The notes beneath the pieces are model-generated. The model was not told the origin of the DNA and did no database searches. It was given only the letters and a program-made list of their open reading frames with translations. A DNA stretch of 64,000 nt from Dasypus novemcinctus (lineage: Eukaryota; Chordata; Mammalia; Cingulata; Dasypodidae). Positions 1-10,725 of the stretch are shown here, piece by piece. Numbering within the stretch: the first letter of the stretch is position 1; each line of letters begins with the position of its first letter. The stretch lies in NCBI RefSeq assembly GCF_030445035.2, contig NC_080680.1:115718228-115782227 (forward strand), written 5' to 3'. The translations under genes were made by a program, and so were the position numbers.

Positions 1-979
1 AGGAAGGCTGCAAGGCAGGGTTACATTAGGGCAAAAGACAGTCCAATTACAGCCTTTGTTTTTTATCTGCCTGAGCAGCAACAAGAGTCTTAGGGCACAA
101 GAGATTGACATTCCAACTCCCTGATGGGGACACTCACAGGAGGGGATTCTTGCAAACAGACGAGGGTGGGGTGGGAGGGGGCCCGGCTTGCTCCTTGTAG
201 CTTTTTCTGCTTCCCTTGCATTTCTGTTTTCATAGGTGTCTCGTTTCCAAAGCTGCCTCCTGGAGGAGAGCAGAACTGCTTTTAATTTGGGGCCTTTGTG
301 ATTCTGAGGAACAGTTGGGGAACAGAGGGGGCAGATGGGGTGGAAGGATTGTGATTGGGTCCCATGCTCCTCCCTGGGTGGTGTGCTTCTGGGCTCACAG
401 GGGGTCGCTGATGGGGGGGACCGACCGTGGTGGAATGGGAGGAGGAGAATCCTGGTGGGGGAGGCATGGCTTTCACCAAGCAGAAGGGTAGGCAGACTGA
501 CAGATGTCTAGGATTCCAGGACAGAATTTCCAGAAGCAAGGCTCCCCCTGCCCTTTGAATCTGTGCAGAGAAGAGTGGGCGCTAAGTATGTCTGCTGAAT
601 GAATGCAAGAGTCCTCATCCTGGAAAAGTCACAAGAAAGCAGAGGTTTCCCTCACCACCAGAAAGAAAAGCAGGTCTCCTCTGGGATAGTCTCAGGCATT
701 GACTATGTGTTCATTTGGCTGTAAACTCACCCAACAAACATACGAAGTTCAACAAACACCCTGTCCCTAGATGAGCTAGCAATTCAACTCTCTTCTTTAA
801 GGGATAGTCACCTGTAATTCTGAAATGCAAACGTGCAATCAAAGGAAACCGCCAAAGCTGAGAACTTTGTCTTCCTCAAGTCCTGGCCCACTCACCCCGC
901 AGAGTGTGAAGTCCTCAAGTTCTTCTCCAGGGTCCAGGAGATAAGGGGTGGGAGAACCTGACCTTGTGCTTTAAGGTTT
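1..979. other. No gene; unique sequence with G-rich patches
   Basis: No splice-bounded or conserved-looking frame is visible. A short stretch near 572-606 resembles the 3' end of an L2 element (a degraded cgctcaataaatgttgaatg-like ending). Otherwise the sequence looks single-copy, with G-rich runs between 140 and 450. Confidence 0.5.
164..181 (+). repeat. G-quadruplex-type motif
   Basis: Four G runs (GGG, GGGG, GGG, GGGGG) are separated by single T, T and A loops. Loops of one base favour a stable parallel quadruplex. Formation in vivo is inferred only. Confidence 0.6.
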
Positions 980-984
980 TTATC

Positions 985-1130
985 CTTCCAAAGTGGGGCA
1001 CAAAACCTCAACTTGCCAGTCTCTGATCCCAGGACAACTTCCTTGACCCTGTTTTCCCGTGCGTAAAATGGTAAAAGTAATAGCACCTAGCTTGTAAGTT
1101 TCATGTAAGGATGGAACTAGTATTGAAGGA
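985..1130 (+). mobile_element. MIR SINE fragment (degraded)
   Basis: The order 'cttgaccctgttttcccgtg', then 'taaaatggtaaaa', then a region rich in 'gcacct' and 'atgtaag' follows the MIR core (ttgggcaagtt, cctcagtttcctcatctg, taaaatgggga). Divergence is high, so this could be chance similarity. Confidence 0.45.
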
Positions 1131-1199
1131 AAAAAAAGTGCTACACATGTCCTATTAACAAAAGGGCAAAAAGACACCTCCAATTAAGGACCAATAATG

Positions 1200-1375
1200 C
1201 AAACTGCCCTTTACTGCTTGACCTTCGCAAGTTACACGCACTTCCTGAGCTTCCGTTTCTTCGTCCGCACCAGGGGGGGTTCCTATTATCTCTTTCAAAT
1301 TCCTGTCAGAATTGAAGAAAAGAATGCACGTGCCGGGCACACACATGGCACTCAATAGGTCGTTGTTCCCCTCGC
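1200..1375 (+). mobile_element. MIR SINE
   Basis: The core 'cttgaccttcgcaagttac', a 'gagcttccgtttcttcgtc' counterpart of the 'ctcagtttcctcatc' box, and a 3' part 'gggcacacacatggcactca' followed by 'ataggt' (counterpart of the MIR 'gcctggcacatagtaggcgc' end) occur in the right order and spacing. Confidence 0.6.
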
Positions 1376-1489
1376 ACCCTCCCTGGACCGCACTCCCCCA
1401 TCGAGGACTGGGTGACAGGAATTTTTTCCAAGTGGGCTCGAGGATCTCTCAGCCCCATCACCCACACCCCAGGAACTCCGAACAGACTT

Positions 1490-2125
1490 GGAGCGACTCC
1501 GGGCTGGCGCAGCAAGTGGCCCCACCCCTGCCCGCCGCGCACGCGCGCCTCGGCCGTCGCCCCGAGCGGCGCCTGCTAGTTACCTTTCACCTAGTTCGCG
1601 GCGGCTCGCGCTCGGGGTAACTCCGGGTCAGACGCGGAGCCCGGCGCGCCTGCGCGCCACTGCCCAGCGCCCCGGCAGGGCTGGGCGGCCCGCTGCAAGT
1701 CCTGAGCGTTTCTGCCTTGGTGGGTTCAGGTTCCCTGGGACACGGAGGGTGTGGGCCTGGCCTACGTGCCCTCGTTTCCGCAGCTGGCACCCCCTCAGGC
1801 CGGGCGGGGCCGCCGGAGCCCCGCAGCCCCCGCCACTCGGCGCTCGGCTCCACGGGCTGCTGGGTCACAGGTCCCCTTCTCCCGAGGCTGCCCATCCCCC
1901 CCACTGCCCCGCCACCCCCTCAAGGCAGGTGGGAGCGGAGCGAGGTCAGCCACGTGGGCGCAAAGTTAAATCACCCTCGTTCGAAGAGTTGAGGGGCGCG
2001 CCCTCTCCCCACTCGGCGGCGTCGAGGATAGCCCGGGTTGCGAGGCGCCTTGGGGTTACTCTGGGGCACCGGGCGGGGCGGGCCTCGCGCCGCTGGGGGA
2101 GGGAAAGTCTTCCGCCCCCTCGGAA
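1490..2125. promoter_or_regulatory. CpG island 1, candidate promoter
   Basis: The segment is strongly GC-rich with dense CpG (around 1535-1680 and 1985-2110) and sits between AT-richer flanks with ordinary repeats. It has a palindromic E-box CACGTG at 1951-1956, an AscI-like ggcgcgcc at 1643-1650 followed by tgcgcgcc (imperfect NRF1 type), and GC boxes. There is no TATA box. Donor-like sites exist on both strands: CGGG|GTAACT ending at 1616 on plus and GAAAG|GTAACT ending at 1584 on minus, so direction is undecided. A 313-codon frame across the island has no recognisable domain and reflects GC-rich composition. The role as promoter is inferred from composition. Confidence 0.6.
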
Positions 2126-2990
2126 ACCACACTCGCAGAATCTCTTTAATCCCCTGGCGAGGTTCTCAGTTTCCAACCACAGAAGCCTCGACCATGATTT
2201 TCAGGGGGCCTCGTTATTCCTGCTGCCTCAGGCTGATCCTGCCTTTCCCCACGTCCCATCAACTTGGAGACAGGGAAGACGCCCTAGCATAAGAACAAGA
2301 ACTAGACTCGTGTCCCCCTCTTTTCTTACCTCTCGTCCCTGCCGTCCAGCAGTAACCCCAAACAAAGTGAAGGCAAACCGTGGGGTTCGGCTGGGTGATG
2401 CCCCAGGCTCCTTCCAGCCTGACAGGTGATGAAGCCTAAGATTTTCAATTCCATAATGACACATCTTTCGCATTTCAGGCAGGGGCAGCCGGGAATGCTG
2501 TTAAGGAGAATTACCATCAGAGTTAGAAGTTTGTTCCACAATTGGACGTTTTGAGGTTTTTTGCATTATTAGTTCAAGACAACTTTAATGTTAAGTATGT
2601 AGGTCATTTCCCCCATGTGCTAATAATAGAATTGAGGGCACACACCCCAAATAATATTTCCTTGACTCTGCCATTGCCCCAGCACAGATTCATTCTTAAT
2701 GAATAAGATAGATGACTAACAAATGTAGGGGTCCTTGCATACTTTCATTTTAATATGAATAGATTTTTAAAACTCATGAATAGATAAGTGTATCATATGA
2801 AGGAAAAAAATGTGAAGGCTGAACGTAGAGAAACAATTTAGAACGATGTTAATCTGATAAATCCTAATTGAGTCTGTACGTTTAAACAGAGATTAGTATA
2901 AAGCCCTGTGCTTAGTGCCGAAAAGAAATCTAAAGTATTTTGTAAGAGAAATGGAAGCAAGGTATCCATAAAGACGGAGCTTCTTTATAT
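2126..2990. other. AT-rich single-copy-looking DNA
   Basis: Composition falls abruptly from the CpG island to AT-rich sequence by about 2540. I recognise no repeat family, RNA gene or coding signal here. Confidence 0.5.
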
Positions 2991-3155
2991 TACTACCTTA
3001 TGTAATCTCGTGATAATGCTGTGAGTTAAAGTGAGTACAAAATATGGTTTCCATTGTTCGGAGGAAAAAAACTGCTTCCAAGAGAGGTTGAGCGTTTTGC
3101 CTAAGGTCACACAGCTAGCGTGGTTTTTAAGGCCAGACTTCTGCTTTAGGATGGG
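2991..3155 (-). mobile_element. MIR SINE, reverse
   Basis: On the plus strand the reverse MIR order is visible: 'gataatgctgtgagttaaag', then a degraded 'aagagaggttgagcgttttg', 'cctaaggtcacacagctag' and 'ggccagacttctgctttagg'. Confidence 0.7.
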
Positions 3156-3232
3156 GGTTTGGAGAAGTAGAGTGATGGGATTTGTCTGGAGATGGGGGAA
3201 GAGTATGGCCATTTCTAACTATTGTTTTAGTT

Positions 3233-3707
3233 TCCTGGCTGCTCAAGTGAATGCCATGTAATGGGTTAGCTTAAACAATGAGAAGTTATTAGCTCACCGT
3301 TTCGAGGTTAAGAGAAAGTTCAAATCAAGGTGTCATCAAGGCCACGCTTTCTTCCCAAAGACTGGTGGTCTGGGGCTGGCTGCCAGCTACCCTTGGTCCT
3401 TGGCTTCTCTGTCATGTGGCAAAGCACATGACCGCCTCTCCTGAACTCTGTTTTCTCCCAGGTTCCCTTGAATTTCAGCTTCTTGCCTCCCGCTGACATT
3501 GTCCATCTGAGTCTCATTTTGTGTCCTTCTGAGTCTCACTTTGCTTCTAAAGGTCTCTAATGTTAGGAATAAGACCCATCCTGGGCCACACTGTAACTGA
3601 AATAACCTCATGAAAAAGTCCTCCTTACAATGGGCTCACACCTGCAGGAATGGATTAAGTTAAAGAACATGCTTTTCTGGGGTGTATACAGTTCCCAAAC
3701 ACCACAG
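3233..3707 (-). mobile_element. MaLR-type LTR, armadillo-lineage variant, reverse
   Basis: Sequence starting tgttttagtttcctggctgc and ending near aacaccaca has the block order of a reverse MLT1-like LTR: a '...gcttaaacaat...ttattagctcac' block, a 'caaggtgtcatcaaggc' block, a 'ccttggcttctctgtcatgt' block, an 'aataagacccatcctgggcc' block and a 'ctcacacctgcaggaatgg' block. I recall this variant as abundant in armadillo; the subfamily name is not determined. Confidence 0.6.
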
Positions 3708-3769
3708 CTGTTTATCAGCTAAAATTTTTTGTTGAAGTTTATTCCAGGTTTTGGATTAGAACTTTGCAT

Positions 3770-3960
3770 GCATTAATTCATTTAATTCTTCTAACAACCT
3801 TATGAGGTAAATATATTATCATCTCTTTTAGACTAGCTGAGGAACTTGGGGCCTAAAAAAGTAGTGAGTTGTCCAATTTCTCAGAGGCAGTGGTGAAACC
3901 GGGACTCACACTGGGACTGACTCCAGCGCTCAGGACCGTTATTTTGGGGGCTTTCCACTG
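3770..3960 (-). mobile_element. MIR SINE, reverse
   Basis: Clear reverse MIR: 'catttaattcttctaacaac' and 'cttatgaggtaaatat', a degraded 'gctgaggaacttggggcc', then 'ccgggactcacactggg' and 'ctccagcgctcagga'. Confidence 0.8.
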
Positions 3961-4655
3961 CTGAAAATCCAGGATGAATCAGCCATGAAATGTGGGCTCA
4001 AGGAGCCAAGGTTGCGTGACTAGAAATCCAGGGTAAAGAGTGAGGTGGAAAGTCCTGCTTTCCTGTATGCTGGTCAGGTCACCTGGAAGGTGATGCTGGG
4101 CACAGGTTTTATGATCAGGCAGCCAGGAGCACGACTGGGATGGTTCAAGGTGAAGGCTCCGCAAAGAGCTGCCTTTGACCATTCCAATTCCCACCACCAC
4201 TTCGAGACACTTCAGATTCCCAAAGCCAAGTGAGGCTGCACAGAGAAGTGGAAACAACGAAGGACTGGGAGGCAGACCATCCTGGCCTTGACTCTGCTCA
4301 TCCTTTCCCAGCTAGATGACCGTGGTTGTATTCCCGGATGAGAGCTGCAGAGCAGGTGAGAGCAGCAGAGAACACTGGGGGCACCCCGGGCACGAGAATC
4401 GCCCAAAGCCCAGGGAAGCTGGAGCTTAGCTGCTGTAGCACTGCCCTGCTCTGTTTCACCCCTAGCACCTGCCGCTCTCCAGGTCCTCCATGTGACCTTA
4501 TGTGGGGCTGGCCTGTGAGAGATGTCCAGGACATGGTGTTGCCTTGGAGGAAAAAACAGCTCTCGAAGCCTCAGGGATGCTTGGCAGGGATGGGCCCTGC
4601 AGGAGCCCTTAATGGGAACCAGAGGGCCATAGGTTGACATTGGCTGGAACAGCCA
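3961..4655. other. Single-copy-looking DNA
   Basis: Moderate GC. A 142-codon frame on minus (4212-4640) and overlapping plus-strand frames have no domain and no convincing splice framing. Part of 4255-4330 weakly recalls MIR but is too degraded to call. Confidence 0.4.
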
Positions 4656-4659
4656 AAGA

Positions 4660-4865
4660 AAGGAAGTACGGTCTTTTAGAGTGAGACACAGCTAAGATCA
4701 GATACTGTTGTTAACGTCTCCAAATCTCAGTTTTTCATGTATAAATTGAGGACAATGACACCTACCTCACACAGTTATTTATAAGTTAAAATGAGATGAT
4801 GCCGGAGAGCATGTATTGCAACTAGAAATACACTATCGAAATGTTACATTTCTGGCAAAAGTGAT
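4660..4865 (+). mobile_element. MIR SINE
   Basis: The core 'gttaacgtctccaaatctca' and 'gtttttcatgtataaattga', then 'ggacaatgacacctacctca' and 'gttaaaatgagatgatgccg', matches the MIR 3' half in order. Confidence 0.75.
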
Positions 4866-5950
4866 GTTTTGGATGTAAATTAATTATTCATAACCAGTCA
4901 ATTCAATTTCCAACTATATTTTGGTGTCATGTGGGTCCAATGCCACCCCAAAAGAGAAGGTAGTGCCCCCTCAGGCAAACAGAAGAGAACACTTCTAATT
5001 CGTTATTAGTTTGCATCAGCTTGTTTGCTATCATATATTCCATGATTTGTTACCCTGAATCTTGCCACCGTGCTATGAGCCAAAGAGAGAGATGAGGCTG
5101 GCCAGCTGGCCACTGGGGAAAGCGCTTTCTCATCCATTAAAGTATCTTCCTCATCCATCAAAGGGTTTACTTGTAATTGGTTGCTCTTCTCTTTTGCTCC
5201 CTCTTTTATTCTTCTGGCAAGTCTCTCTGACCTTCAGTCCAATTGTAAATAATTTCCCAGATACAGATTACCTTCTCTTGGGTCCTACTTCCCCCACCTC
5301 ATCAACAATCCTCTAAGTACTGGAGTATTTTTCTCTCTTACGTTCTGGTACCCCCAAGCTCTCAAATAAAGATATTGACTAGCCATTCCTGCTTTATAAC
5401 AAGAAATCAATGTACTAAAGAAAAATATAGATTTTTGGAATGGAACAGAAAGGTTCTAGGAAGCAGAACATCTGTCACCTTCATAAGCTGTGCCAGCACT
5501 TCTCATAAATGAGACAATACAAGTTCACTGGAGTTTTCCCTTTGATCTCTTTTACTTCATAAACATTCAAGGTGAAGAACTATGACTATTTGTTTTGCAT
5601 TTATTTACTGGATTCCTAGTTACCAAATAGATTTATGAGAAATGGAGGAATGAAAAATATACACATTAGAAACATCCATTATGAATGCAGCATCATCTGA
5701 AAGCAAGGCATTTGTAATCAATGTGTAAAGACTGTGGACCTGAGTAAGAGAGATTAGCCTTTAAAAAAATCATTTCATCCTTTTAAAACTTTAAATTGAT
5801 ATAAAATATATAAACTGATAAAAAGCCCAACACCACCTCAAAGCAGTTCATGTAGAATATTTTATTCTTTAGTGATTGCTCCAACCTGCTGGGGCTTCTG
5901 ACTTCCACCTCATTCCACTCCGCCATCCATAGCCAGACTTAAGAGTAGTT
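4866..5950. other. AT-rich DNA without recognised feature
   Basis: No gene, RNA or firm repeat. The stretch 5755-5880 is A/T-homopolymeric and may be an eroded L1 tail, but no diagnostic block is left. Confidence 0.45.
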
Positions 5951-5954
5951 GCAA

Positions 5955-6180
5955 TTATTGAACATTTCTTGTGTTTTGAGCATTGGATTTAGCATTTTAT
6001 GTACTGTCTTTCATAATCCACAAACTGTTACTCAAGCAGTATTCTCTCAGTCTCGAAGCTGAAGAGGTGGAGGTGAGGGGAGGATGAGAATTTCCCACCA
6101 CACCGCTCTCAGAAGCGGCACGTTGGCACGTGGATTCAGCTTGTCTGACTCCAAAGTCCATACTCTGAAGCACTATCTAG
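5955..6180 (-). mobile_element. MIR SINE, reverse, degraded
   Basis: The plus strand shows 'attgaacatttcttgtgttt' with 'gagcattgg' (reverse MIR start 'attgagcacttactatgtgc'), 'catttta-tgtactg', 'ataatccacaaactgttact' and a far-end 'ctgactccaaagtccatact'. The middle is diverged. Confidence 0.5.
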
Positions 6181-6525
6181 AGCTTCTTCCATTGTTGCTG
6201 ACATCTGTCTTTGCTTCAATTTCCCCTCCTATCTGGCTTCTGTGCCCCTCACTCCAATCAGCTATTTTTATAATATTACTTTCCTCTCGAACAAAACCTA
6301 TTGTCCTGATTTATGATAATATCAATATCAGTTACCATTAGAGGGACTGCTAATATGCCTCTCACTGAGCGACACACTGACAAAGGTGGTCAAACTCAGA
6401 TCTGGTGAACCCCACACCCTCAACCCTTCTTCTTTATCATCATGAGTCAGGACATCAGACAACAAAATGCAAAACACATCAGACTTGGATCCCAAAGCCC
6501 TGGAATTCCTCACTTGCACAATTAA
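6181..6525. other. Unassigned intergenic DNA
   Basis: Pyrimidine-rich 6185-6300 weakly resembles L2 plus-strand sequence but lacks a diagnostic end. No gene. Confidence 0.35.
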
Positions 6526-6529
6526 AATA

Positions 6530-6745
6530 ACAGCCACATTCTGTTTATCTTAGAGGATTGTTATGAGGAGTAAATTAAATAATGCATAAAACTAGGGCTT
6601 TGGAAACTGCTCAGATCTCCCCAAAGTATTAGTATAAGCTATGTTAATAGTTAGCTTTGGGACCTTGGCAAGTCAACATCTCTGAACCTCAGTTTCATCT
6701 TCTCAAATGGGAGTAACTGTTCCTTCTCTCAGCTGAGAGGAGTAA
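6530..6745 (+). mobile_element. MIR SINE fragments, two pieces
   Basis: A first 3'-half piece has 'agaggattgttatgaggagt' followed by 'aaattaaataatgcataaaac'-like sequence. A second piece at about 6655 has 'gggaccttggcaagtcaaca' and 'tctgaacctcagtttcatct', the central MIR boxes. Two independent or rearranged copies are likely. Confidence 0.65.
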
Positions 6746-6764
6746 GTGCTGCCTGGTCTACAAT

Positions 6765-7240
6765 ACACTTCTTAGCTTCCTAAAGCTGCTGTAACAAAGT
6801 ATCACCAACTGGATGGTCTAAAACAACAGAAATTTATTCTCTCAGAGTTCTGGGGGCTGGACGTCTAAATCAAGGTGCCAGCAAGGCCACACTTCCTCTG
6901 AAGCCAGTAGGGAAGAATCCTTCCTTGCCTCTTCTAGCTTCGGGACTTTGCTGGCAATATTTGATGTTCCTTGGCTTGCAGATGCATCTCTGGCTCCATC
7001 TCCACGTGACCTTCTTTCTTGTCTCTGTCTTCTCCTGGTCTTCACCCCTGTGCCCTTGACTTCGTCTCCTCTCCTCTCCGCTGCTTCTACGGACAGCAAT
7101 CATATTGGATTAGGGCCCACCCTAATCCAGTGTGGCCTCATCTTAATTAACATCTTCAAAGACCCTGTTTCCAAATAAGGTCACATCCATGGGGCCAGGA
7201 CACAAGTCTTTTGGGAGACAAAAGTCATCTGATAACAACA
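6765..7240 (-). mobile_element. MLT1 LTR (ERVL-MaLR), reverse
   Basis: The reverse MLT1 block order is well preserved: 'ctgctgtaacaaagtatcac', 'ctaaaacaacagaaatttat', 'tctcagagttctgggggctg', 'gaatccttccttgcctcttc', 'atattggattagggcccacc', 'caaagaccctgtttccaaat' and 'aaggtcacatccatggggcc'. It is a solo LTR with no internal retroviral sequence. Confidence 0.8.
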
Positions 7241-7575
7241 CAGTATTTGAATCTGTATTTCACTGGTACCCTTTGAAAGTTTGTTTCAGGAGCATGTTCT
7301 TTCCATGTTCCCTGCCTGCCCCTCTTCCTCCTCTTCTTGTTTTCCTTTCCTGGCAGTTTCTTCCACTCATCTCCCAAGTCTGAACTTACATCCTGCAAGT
7401 CTGAGCATTCTGCTCACTGGCCTGCCACCGCATTCACTTCCACCGGGCTCAGCAACTCCCTGGAGCTCCGCCACCACTTTACCTGGGACACTCACACGTC
7501 CCTAGTCTCTGTACTGTGCTTTAGCCTAGAAAGGTAATCCTAACCTTTCTCTGCTCAGCCATCTTCTAAGTCCAA
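7241..7575. other. Pyrimidine-rich unassigned DNA
   Basis: C/T-rich on plus; open frames reflect this bias. No recognised element. Confidence 0.4.
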
Positions 7576-7716
7576 TGCTGGGGATCTCGTTAAAATGCAG
7601 TTTCTGATTCAGGAGGGCCTGGGAGGGGCCTGCGTTTGCATTTCTAACCTGCCTCAGATGATGTGGATGGTGCTGGCTGATCCACCAGGCTCTGAGCCGT
7701 GAGGAACTCACCTACT
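7576..7716 (+). mobile_element. MER5A-like hAT DNA transposon fragment
   Basis: The order 'ctcgttaaaatgcagtttct', 'gattcaggagggcctgggag' and 'ggcctgcgtttgcatttcta' with a trailing '...tgatg...' follows the MER5A consensus (gttagaaatgcaaattctc ... ggcccagcaatctgtgtttt). Terminal repeats are not preserved. Confidence 0.6.
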
Positions 7717-7924
7717 TGCTACTCCAGACATCTCCTGACCGGCACTGCCCTGATCCTGCAGTCTTCACAGCAGCTTCCTGGGTCCTGCAGAATCAAACCG
7801 ACACTTTCACCTGCCTGGGCTTGTTACAGGTTTTAAGCCCATTGGCCCTGTGAGTCTACACCTGAGGCGACTACCTGCCTTCTAACGTCTATTCTACCCC
7901 TTTCTCCCACCCCCACCCCCATTT

Positions 7925-8345
7925 TGAGCTGGGCACCTGGCCACCTGGAGAAAAGACCTGTCCTGTCTCTGTTCCAGCCAAGTATGCCCTGGAGACTAAG
8001 TTTTAGATGTAAGTCAAAGTGGGCTGCACCACTTTTGGGGAAGTGCCCTTATAGGGAGGGGAGATGCCCTTTTTCTCCCTTTCCTCCTTCTTGCTGGTTG
8101 GAATGCAGTCATGATGGCTGAAGCTCGGCAGTCACCTTAGGCCACGTGGTGGGCATGGCCCAGTAGAGCAATAGCATCAAACAAACCAGGGTTCCCGACA
8201 CTGTGGAGAGCTATGCCCACCTTGCACTGACTACCTCCAGTCTCCTTTCATGCGAGAGAAATACAGGGCTTTCTTCTCTAAGCCAATGTTGTTTGGGGTT
8301 CTCCATTTCCCATAGCTGAATCCTAACAAATAGATTCCACTCACC
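7925..8345 (+). mobile_element. MaLR-type LTR, 3' part best preserved
   Basis: A 'catgatggctgaagctcggc' block, a 'tgactacctccagtctcctt' block, 'catgcgagagaaatacaggg' and a 3' end 'catagctgaatcctaacaaa' have the order of a mammalian solo LTR (consensus: gtgagagaaataaacttcta ... aacctaatcctaactgata). The 5' half is diverged and the subfamily uncertain. Confidence 0.5.
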
Positions 8346-8534
8346 GCTGAACCCCCTTCACTGCTGTCAAGAGGTGGTCACTTGTGTGCCCCGCTCCGGC
8401 CTCCTGGGTAGATAAGGCTTCAGCCCTCCTGCTGACTCTGCCCACATCCTAGCCCTGCCTGAGAGTCTTCACATTTTCTGTTTTCCTCTAAACAACTTTT
8501 CACTCCCACACTTTCCCCTCCCAGCCCATGTCAG

Positions 8535-8688
8535 TGGCCCTCTAGGAATCACCTGGTGGGTTTGTTTGAAATACAGATTTCTGGCGCCTGCCCTGGGAGG
8601 GGCCCCAGGAATCTGCATTTTAACCTTGTCTGATTTTGATACAAGTGATTAGTAGACCAAATATTGAGAAACACTGCCCAATTTTCCA
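8535..8688 (+). mobile_element. MER5A hAT DNA transposon
   Basis: Good match over most of the element: 'gaatcacctggtgggtttg', 'gaaatacagatttctgg', 'ggggccccaggaatctgcat', 'gattttgatacaagtgatta' and 'tattgagaaacactgccc'. Non-autonomous; encodes nothing. Confidence 0.8.
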
Positions 8689-8739
8689 AGTTTTGTTGTT
8701 ATTTTGTCTTGCCTTTGTGTGTGTGTGATTTTTTTTGCT

Positions 8740-8995
8740 AATCGATAAAATTATGAAATATGTCAATCATTCAGAAAAACAAAGTGAATAGTAGAATAAA
8801 TACTTTCGTAACTTCCACCCAGCTTTCTCAAATTTTACTCATTTTAACTGTTGTGAAGTATTCCACACTATATGAATAAACCAAAATTTATTTTTTCTTT
8901 TGATGGGCATTTAGTTTTTTCCTTTTTTTTTTTTTTTTTCTATAACAATGATGCTGGAATGAACATTCTTGGAAGAATTTTAAACACACTTCCCA
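8740..8995 (-). mobile_element. L1M 3'-end fragment, reverse
   Basis: The plus strand reads 'agtattccacactatatgaa', 'aaaatttattttttcttttg' and 'atgggcatttag', then (after a T tract at 8923-8939) 'ataacaatgatgctggaatg' and 'aacattcttgg'. This is the familiar reverse L1M series (ccacaatttat, gttgatgggcatttgg, gaacattcttg). Confidence 0.65.
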
Positions 8996-9014
8996 TAAAG
9001 TTTGCCATCTTAAT

Positions 9015-9240
9015 CAAGATCATACAAGGTACTTTTCATACATGATTCTGCCTTGAAATCTTATAACAATCTTGGGAGAGAAATGGAACTAGCCTTATTA
9101 TTCCCAATTCCAGGGGAGTAAACAGAAGCCAAAAAACATGAAGTGGGTTTCTCAAAGTGAGCCAGCAAGAAAATGGAAGAATCCAGGATTTTGGGATATG
9201 AGTCCAGTGCCTTTCCACTAGTCCAGATGAGTAAAGGAGG
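9015..9240 (-). mobile_element. MIR SINE, reverse
   Basis: Order: 'aatcttataacaatcttggg', 'ccttattattcccaattcca', a degraded trailing core, 'gaatccaggattttgggata' and 'gagtccagtgcctttccact'. The last two blocks are the reverse of the MIR tRNA-like 5' region. Confidence 0.75.
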
Positions 9241-9359
9241 AGTAACCCCATGAAGCCTTTCTAGCAACAGCAATATTTCCTACTGATTGTTCTGCTCACC
9301 AGTCAGCATGTTCTTTCTCGCACCATACATTCACAGTGTCTCTATAATTCACAATTAAT

Positions 9360-9700
9360 TGCTGGCTGCCCACCCAGAAACCACTTTTCCTTTTTAATTT
9401 ATGACCAGAACTTTAGTTTTGTTTGAGATGGCAATATGCTCAGTTAAAAACAACAATAGCATTACTCCTCTTCTCCCATGTAACCAGGTAGGGGGCAGGA
9501 GGTGGGAAACTATGTAACTCAGTTCTTTCCAGTGAGGTTGGCGTCATGGCTACCAGCCTTGGAGTGCCCACCTCCAGGCTTTCTCTCTGTTATGCAAAAG
9601 AAAGAACCCTGGATTTGATTAAGCTGTTGGGAAGTCAGGTTTCTATTCCATGCAGCCAAATGCGTCCCCAAGTGATAGCAAGAATTACATTTCTTTTGTT
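9360..9700 (+). mobile_element. LTR-like (MaLR) fragment, tentative
   Basis: The pairing of 'aaccaggtagggggcaggag', 'gttctttccagtgaggttgg' and 'atgcaaaagaaagaaccctg' with 'attaagctgttgggaagtca' follows the layout of a diverged mammalian LTR (gtgactaagttctagccaatg ... attaagccgttggga). Boundaries are unclear. Confidence 0.4.
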
Positions 9701-10716
9701 CATATTTGCCCCAACGTTTCTTGGGTCCTTCATGGACTGGGGCCCTGCCTCCTATTAGAACAGGTGCTTGGAGTCTGCTAATCTGTACAGACATGACCAT
9801 AGGTGAATGTTTCTGGCTAATTAACTAAACTTTGATGGTACATTCCAGGGGATTTGAGGCCACCCCAAATCCTTTTAATTGAATAATTTTGATTCTCTGC
9901 CACAAGAAGAATCTTTTACCTTAACTTAACTTTCAGAAAATTGCTCTGGCTAAGAACACAAATGAGTTATCATATGTGAAACCAATTTGAACATTGCCTT
10001 CATAAACTTAGACTTCTGTGTACTTGAGTTTTAAAAGAGTAATACAAACCCTAACATGTAAAGTAAGATCTAATTTAATAATCACTTATTTCTTTGAATC
10101 TTAGGGTTTATTTCTAGGGTTGGAAAGACAAATGATAGGGAAAGAGGTTTTGATAGTTCTGCTGAAATGTATCTAGAGAAACTACCATTTTGAATATTGT
10201 GCATTCTTATTCATTGAGATTCCATTTGGGTCCCTCTCAGCATCTTCCCAATATGTACACAATTATTTTTACTCTTGGCTTTAGGAATGCTGAGCCACCT
10301 GACAGGAGGGCTTTGCAGAAACACTAACGAATATGATTATTATGCACTTTGCAAATATTAAGTGCTATCAAAATGCACAAAACAATAATATGCCACCATT
10401 TAGGCTGAGATGTGCTGTCCAATGCAGCTCTTCAAGAGCCACTGAAGCATTATAAAAATAGTCCTCTAGCTCTTTTTCAATGTCCAGCCAAAGCTAAAAA
10501 TTTGGATTTGTGTTTTGGAAGCACTGTGAGATAATAAAAAATTTTTTCACTTTTAGTTATGTTAATTTTTGGTGGAAGTTTACCTCTGGTTTAAATAGGA
10601 ATTCAGCTTAGAGTGTCAGGTTTATACTTACAGTCATTCATACAGAATCAACTATACTCTCATAAATGGATTAATACTTAAAACAAGTCAATAGTTAGAG
10701 GTGGACTGTTAACTAT
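9701..10716. other. AT-rich DNA without recognised gene
   Basis: Unassigned. A phrase at 10403-10440 (gatgtgctgtccaatgc) recalls the ends of some hAT non-autonomous elements, but the remainder does not support a call. Confidence 0.4.
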
Positions 10717-10725
10717 GAAAATAAA

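Noticed and set aside
1488-2429. 313-codon plus-strand frame
   Set aside because: It spans CpG island 1, is Arg/Pro/Ser-rich, has no domain, and runs on into non-island sequence; long frames are expected where stop codons are rare.
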